The position numbers and the translations under genes were made by a program. Shown piece by piece: positions 61,262 through 64,000 of a stretch of 64,000 bases of DNA. Within the stretch, counting starts at the first letter, position 1; the number at the start of each line of letters is the position of its first letter. Below the pieces are notes generated by a model. The model searched no databases, was not told the origin of the DNA, and saw nothing but the letters and a program-made list of their open reading frames with translations. This DNA comes from Petrolisthes cinctipes (Eukaryota > Arthropoda > Malacostraca > Decapoda > Porcellanidae): positions 2,679,501 through 2,743,500 of the forward strand of contig JAWQEG010000286.1 of the NCBI GenBank assembly GCA_033782935.1, written 5' to 3'.

Positions 61262-61959
61262 GTGCCCAAAAGTCGATATGTGCATGCATCTTCTGTTCCC
61301 GTTTATATCTCAAATTCTGGCCCTAAAAACCCGAAAATTCAATATTTTGGGGTCCCAGAAGCAATCTGTACATGCCTACTCAGTGCTAGAATATTTTCAA
61401 AATATAGGCTAAAAACATACTAAAAATCGATATTTTAGGTGCCAAAAAGTCGATATCTCAAATTAATGCCCAAAACACCCGAAAATTCGATATTTAGGGG
61501 TCACAGAAGCGATCTGTACATGCCTACTCCGTGTTAGAGTATTTTCAAAATACAGGCCAAAAACATAATGAAAATCGATCTTTTAGGTGCCCAAAAGTCG
61601 ATATGTGCATGCATCTTCTGTACCCGTTTATATCTCAAATTCTGGCCCTAAACACCCGAAAATTCGATATTTTTGCGTCCCAGAAGCGATCTGTACATGC
61701 CTACTCAGTGCTAGAATGTTTTCAAAATATAGGCTCAAAACATGCTCAAAATCGATATTTTAGGTGCCCTAATGTCGATATGTGCATGAATCTCCTGTAC
61801 TCGTTTATATCTCAAATTCAAGCTCAAAACTTCCGAAAATTCGATATTTTGAGGACCCTGAAGCGATTTGTACATGCCTACTCAGTGCTAGTATATTTTT
61901 AAAATATAGGCAAAAAACATGCTAAAAATCGATATTTTAGGTGCCATAAAGTCGATATC
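61262..61959 (+). repeat. Block of about 700 bp, copy 1 (offset 2,041)
   Basis: This matches 63303-64000. Shared markers are TTCTGTTCCC, CCCTAAAAACCCG, GGTCACAGAAGCG, AACATAATGAAAATCG, ATTTTTGCGTCCCAG, GCCCTAATGTCG, ATCTCCTGTACTCG, AAAACTTCCGAAAATTCG, GAGGACCCTGAAGCG and GTGCCATAAAGTCG. Only isolated base differences are visible. Confidence 0.88.
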
Positions 61960-63302
61960 TCAAATTCAGTCCCAAAACACCCGAAAACTCGATATTTAGG
62001 GGTCCCAGAAGCGATCTGTACATGCCTACTCCGTGTTAGAGTATTTTCAAAATACAGGCCAAAAAAATACTGAAAATCGATCTTTTAGGTGCCCAAAATT
62101 CGATATGTGCATTCATCTTCTGTACCCGTTTATATCTCAAATTCTGGCCCTAAACACCCTAAAATTCGATATTTTGGGGTCCCAGAAGCGATCTGTACAT
62201 GCCTACTCCGTGTTAGAGTATTTTCAAAATTCAGGCCCAAAACATGCTGAAAATCGATATTATTGGTGCCCTAAGTCAATATGTGTATGCATCTTCTATA
62301 CTCGTTTATATCTCAAATTCAGGCTCAAAACACCCAAAAATTCGATATTTTGGGGTCCCAGAAGCGATCTGTACATGCCTACTCAGTGCTAGAATCTTTT
62401 CAAAATATAGGCTCAAAACATGCTCAAAATCGATATTTTAGGTGCTCAAAAGTCGATATGTGCATGCATCTTCTGTACTCGTTTATATCTCAAATTAAGG
62501 CCCAAAACACCCGAAAATTCGATATTTAGGGGTCCCAGAAGCGATCTGTACATGACTACTCCGTGTTAGAGTATTTTCAAAATACAGGCCCAAAACATGC
62601 TCAAAATCGATGTTTTAGGTGCCAAAAAGTCGATATGTGTATGCATCTTCAGTACCCGTTTATATCTTAAATTCTGGCTCAAAACACCCGAAACTTCGAT
62701 ATTTTGGGGTCCCAGAAGCGATCTGTACATGCCTACTCCGTTTTAGAGTATTTTCAAAATACATGCCCAAATCATGCTCAAAATCGATGTTTTAGGTGCC
62801 AAAAAGTCGATATGTGTATGCATCTTCAGTACCCGTTTATATCTTAAATTCTGGCTCAAAACACCCGAAACTTCGATATTTTGGGGTCCCAGAAGCAAAA
62901 AGATCTGTACATGCCTACTCAATGCTAGAATATTTTCAAAATATAGGCTAAAAACATGCTAAAAATCGATCTTATAGGTGCCAAAAAGTCGATATCTCAA
63001 ATTAAGTCCCAAAACACCCGAAAATTCGATATTTAGGGATCCCAGAAGCGATCTGTACATGCCTACTCCGTGTTAGAGTATTTTAAAAATACAGGCCAAA
63101 AACATACTGAAAATCGATCTTTTAGGTGCCCAAAAGTCGATATGTGCATGCATCTTCTGTACCCGTTTATATCTCAAATTCTGGCCCTAAACACCCGAAA
63201 ATTCGATATTTTTGCGTCCCAGAAGCGATCTGTACATGCCTACTCAGTGCTAGAATGTTTACAAAATATAGGCTCAAAACATGCTCAAAATCGATATTTT
63301 AG
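61960..63302 (+). repeat. Monomers between the two copies, with a 177-bp tandem duplication
   Basis: Monomers 62510-62686 and 62687-62863 are near-identical neighbours (GATGTTTTAGG, GTGTATGCATCTTCAG, ATCTTAAATTCTGGCTC, CGAAACTTCG). The next monomer has a private insertion, AGAAGCAAAAAGATCTG near 62892, about five bases longer than AGAAGCGATCTG, and is class B, 153 bp long. GATATTATTGGTGCCC near 62265 is another private form. Confidence 0.8.
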
Positions 63303-64000
63303 GTGCCCAAAAGTCGATATGTGCATGCATCTTCTGTTCCCTTTTATATCTCAAATTCTGGCCCTAAAAACCCGAAAATTCAATATTTTGGGGTCCCAGA
63401 AGCAATCTGTACATGCCTACTCAGTGCTAGAATATTTTCAAAATATAGGCTAAAAACATACTAAAAATCGATATTTTAGGTGCCAAAAAGTCGATATCTC
63501 AAATTAATGCCCAAAACACCCGAAAATTCGATATTTAGGGGTCACAGAAGCGATCTGTACATGCCTACTCCGTGTTAGAGTATTTTCAAAATACAGGCCA
63601 AAAACATAATGAAAATCGATCTTTTAGGTGCCCAAAAGTCGATATGTGCATGCATCTTCTGTACCCGTTTATATCTCAAATTCTGGCCCTAAACACCCGA
63701 AAATTCGATATTTTTGCGTCCCAGAAGCGATCTGTACATGCCTACTCAGTGCTAGAATGTTTTCAAAATATAGGCTCAAAACATGCTCAAAATCGATATT
63801 TTAGGTGCCCTAATGTCGATATGTGCATGAATCTCCTGTACTCGTTTATATCTCAAATTCAAGCTCAAAACTTCCGAAAATTCGATATTTTGAGGACCCT
63901 GAAGCGATTTGTACATGCCTACTCAGTGCTAGTATATTTTTAAAATATAGGCAAAAAACATGCTAAAAATCGATATTTTAGGTGCCATAAAGTCGATATC
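63303..64000 (+). repeat. Block of about 700 bp, copy 2, cut by the window end
   Basis: This is the partner of 61262-61959. The last bases, GTGCCATAAAGTCGATATC, stop in the middle of a class B junction, so both the copy and the array continue beyond the window. CCCTTTTATATC near 63340 is a private change. Confidence 0.88.

Larger units (their letters stand above)
1..64000 (+). repeat. Continuous head-to-tail satellite array, monomer about 176-177 bp
   Basis: The same motif order recurs from the first to the last base: GAAAATTCGATATTTT, GGGGTCCCAGAAGCGATC, TGTACATGCCTACTC, CTAGAATATTTTCAAAATAT, AGGCTCAAAACATGCT, AAAATCGATATTTTAGG, GATATGTGCATGCATC, TTCTGTACCCGTTTATATC, AAATTCAGGCTCAAAACA. I found no inverted monomer, no inserted element and no stretch of unique sequence. 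Distances between identical phase points are mostly 176 or 177, with shorter classes of 147-149 and 158. Both window ends lie inside the array, so its true length exceeds 64 kb. A eukaryotic heterochromatic location is inferred from length, higher-order structure and gene absence; the family itself is not one I recognise. Confidence 0.98.
38978..64000 (+). repeat. Domain II of the array (subfamily II)
   Basis: Markers that appear here and not in domain I are GATATTTAGGGGTCCC, TCTGGCCCTAAACACCC, GATGTTTTAGGTGCC, GTGCCAAAAAGTCGATATC, GTGCGTAAAGGCGATATC, TTTAGATGCCCAAAG with CATGTATCTTC, and AAATTCAGGCCCAAAACATG with ATATTTTTGGTG. The 158-bp monomer is missing. The class B junction (GATA joined to TCTC) is shared with domain I, so that deletion came before the split. 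Confidence 0.87.

Noticed and set aside
1..64000. CRISPR-like repeat and spacer layout
   Set aside because: Unit length is 147-177 bp with no unique spacers; everything between conserved words is also repeated.
1..64000. Promoters, terminators, ribosome-binding sites, tRNA or rRNA genes
   Set aside because: TATA-like words and short inverted repeats recur in every monomer as part of the satellite. No cloverleaf, rRNA motif or regulatory arrangement stands out.

Overview
The whole 64,000-base window is one uninterrupted satellite-DNA array. A monomer of about 176-177 bp is repeated head to tail, always in the same orientation, roughly 370 times. I see no protein gene, RNA gene, transposon, CRISPR array or unique-sequence island. 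Open reading frames exist only because the repeat is stop-poor in the forward frames; none looks like a gene. Hand count of the consensus gives about 38% G+C. Monomer length, higher-order repeats, scattered CpG-to-TpG/CpA changes and total lack of genes point to constitutive heterochromatin (centromeric, pericentromeric or subtelomeric) of a eukaryote. A flowering plant is my first guess from the ~177-bp monomer, but an animal is not excluded. I do not recognise the satellite family.

Monomer design: each 177-bp monomer is itself an old dimer of two diverged half-units (88 + 89 bp) that both contain a TCGATATTTT core and both end in AGGCTCAAAACA. Four length classes explain most of the array: 177 bp (CCCAAAAG), 176 bp (CCCAAAG), 147-149 bp (29-bp deletion in the second half, usually creating GATATC) and 158 bp (18-bp deletion in the first half, marked CTCAGATGCAGG). 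Larger periods are sums of these lengths: 353, 499, 500, 658, 834 and 856 bp.

Layout: domain I (1 to about 38.97 kb) uses variants such as AGAAGTGATCTG-CTTAG, GATAATTTTGGG, AAGTGTCC and the 158-bp monomer. It includes a clear 658/834-bp higher-order repeat at about 8.0-13.0 kb, a 1,687-bp-offset duplication at 13.2-16.4 kb, a duplicated block of about 3.3-3.8 kb at 16.1-24.0 kb, a 499-bp tandem duplication at 29.9-30.9 kb and a 2,226-bp-offset duplication at 33.1-36.4 kb. A rearranged monomer at about 38.95-39.09 kb marks the switch to domain II (to 64 kb). Domain II lacks the 158-bp class and uses other variants (ATATTTAGGGG, TCTGGCCCTAAAC, GATGTTTTAGG, GCGTAAAGGCGATATC, AATTCAGG). It includes a 975-1,002-bp repeat, a 353-bp dimer repeat, three tandem copies of an 856-bp pentamer at 47.9-50.5 kb, a 1,326-bp repeat and a 2,041-bp-offset duplication that runs off the right end.

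There are no genes to work together. What the window records is satellite evolution: an ancient half-unit duplication, deletions that became monomer classes, spread of those classes by unequal exchange, and several recent segmental amplifications. All alignments were made by eye; boundaries given as 'about' may be off by tens of bases.
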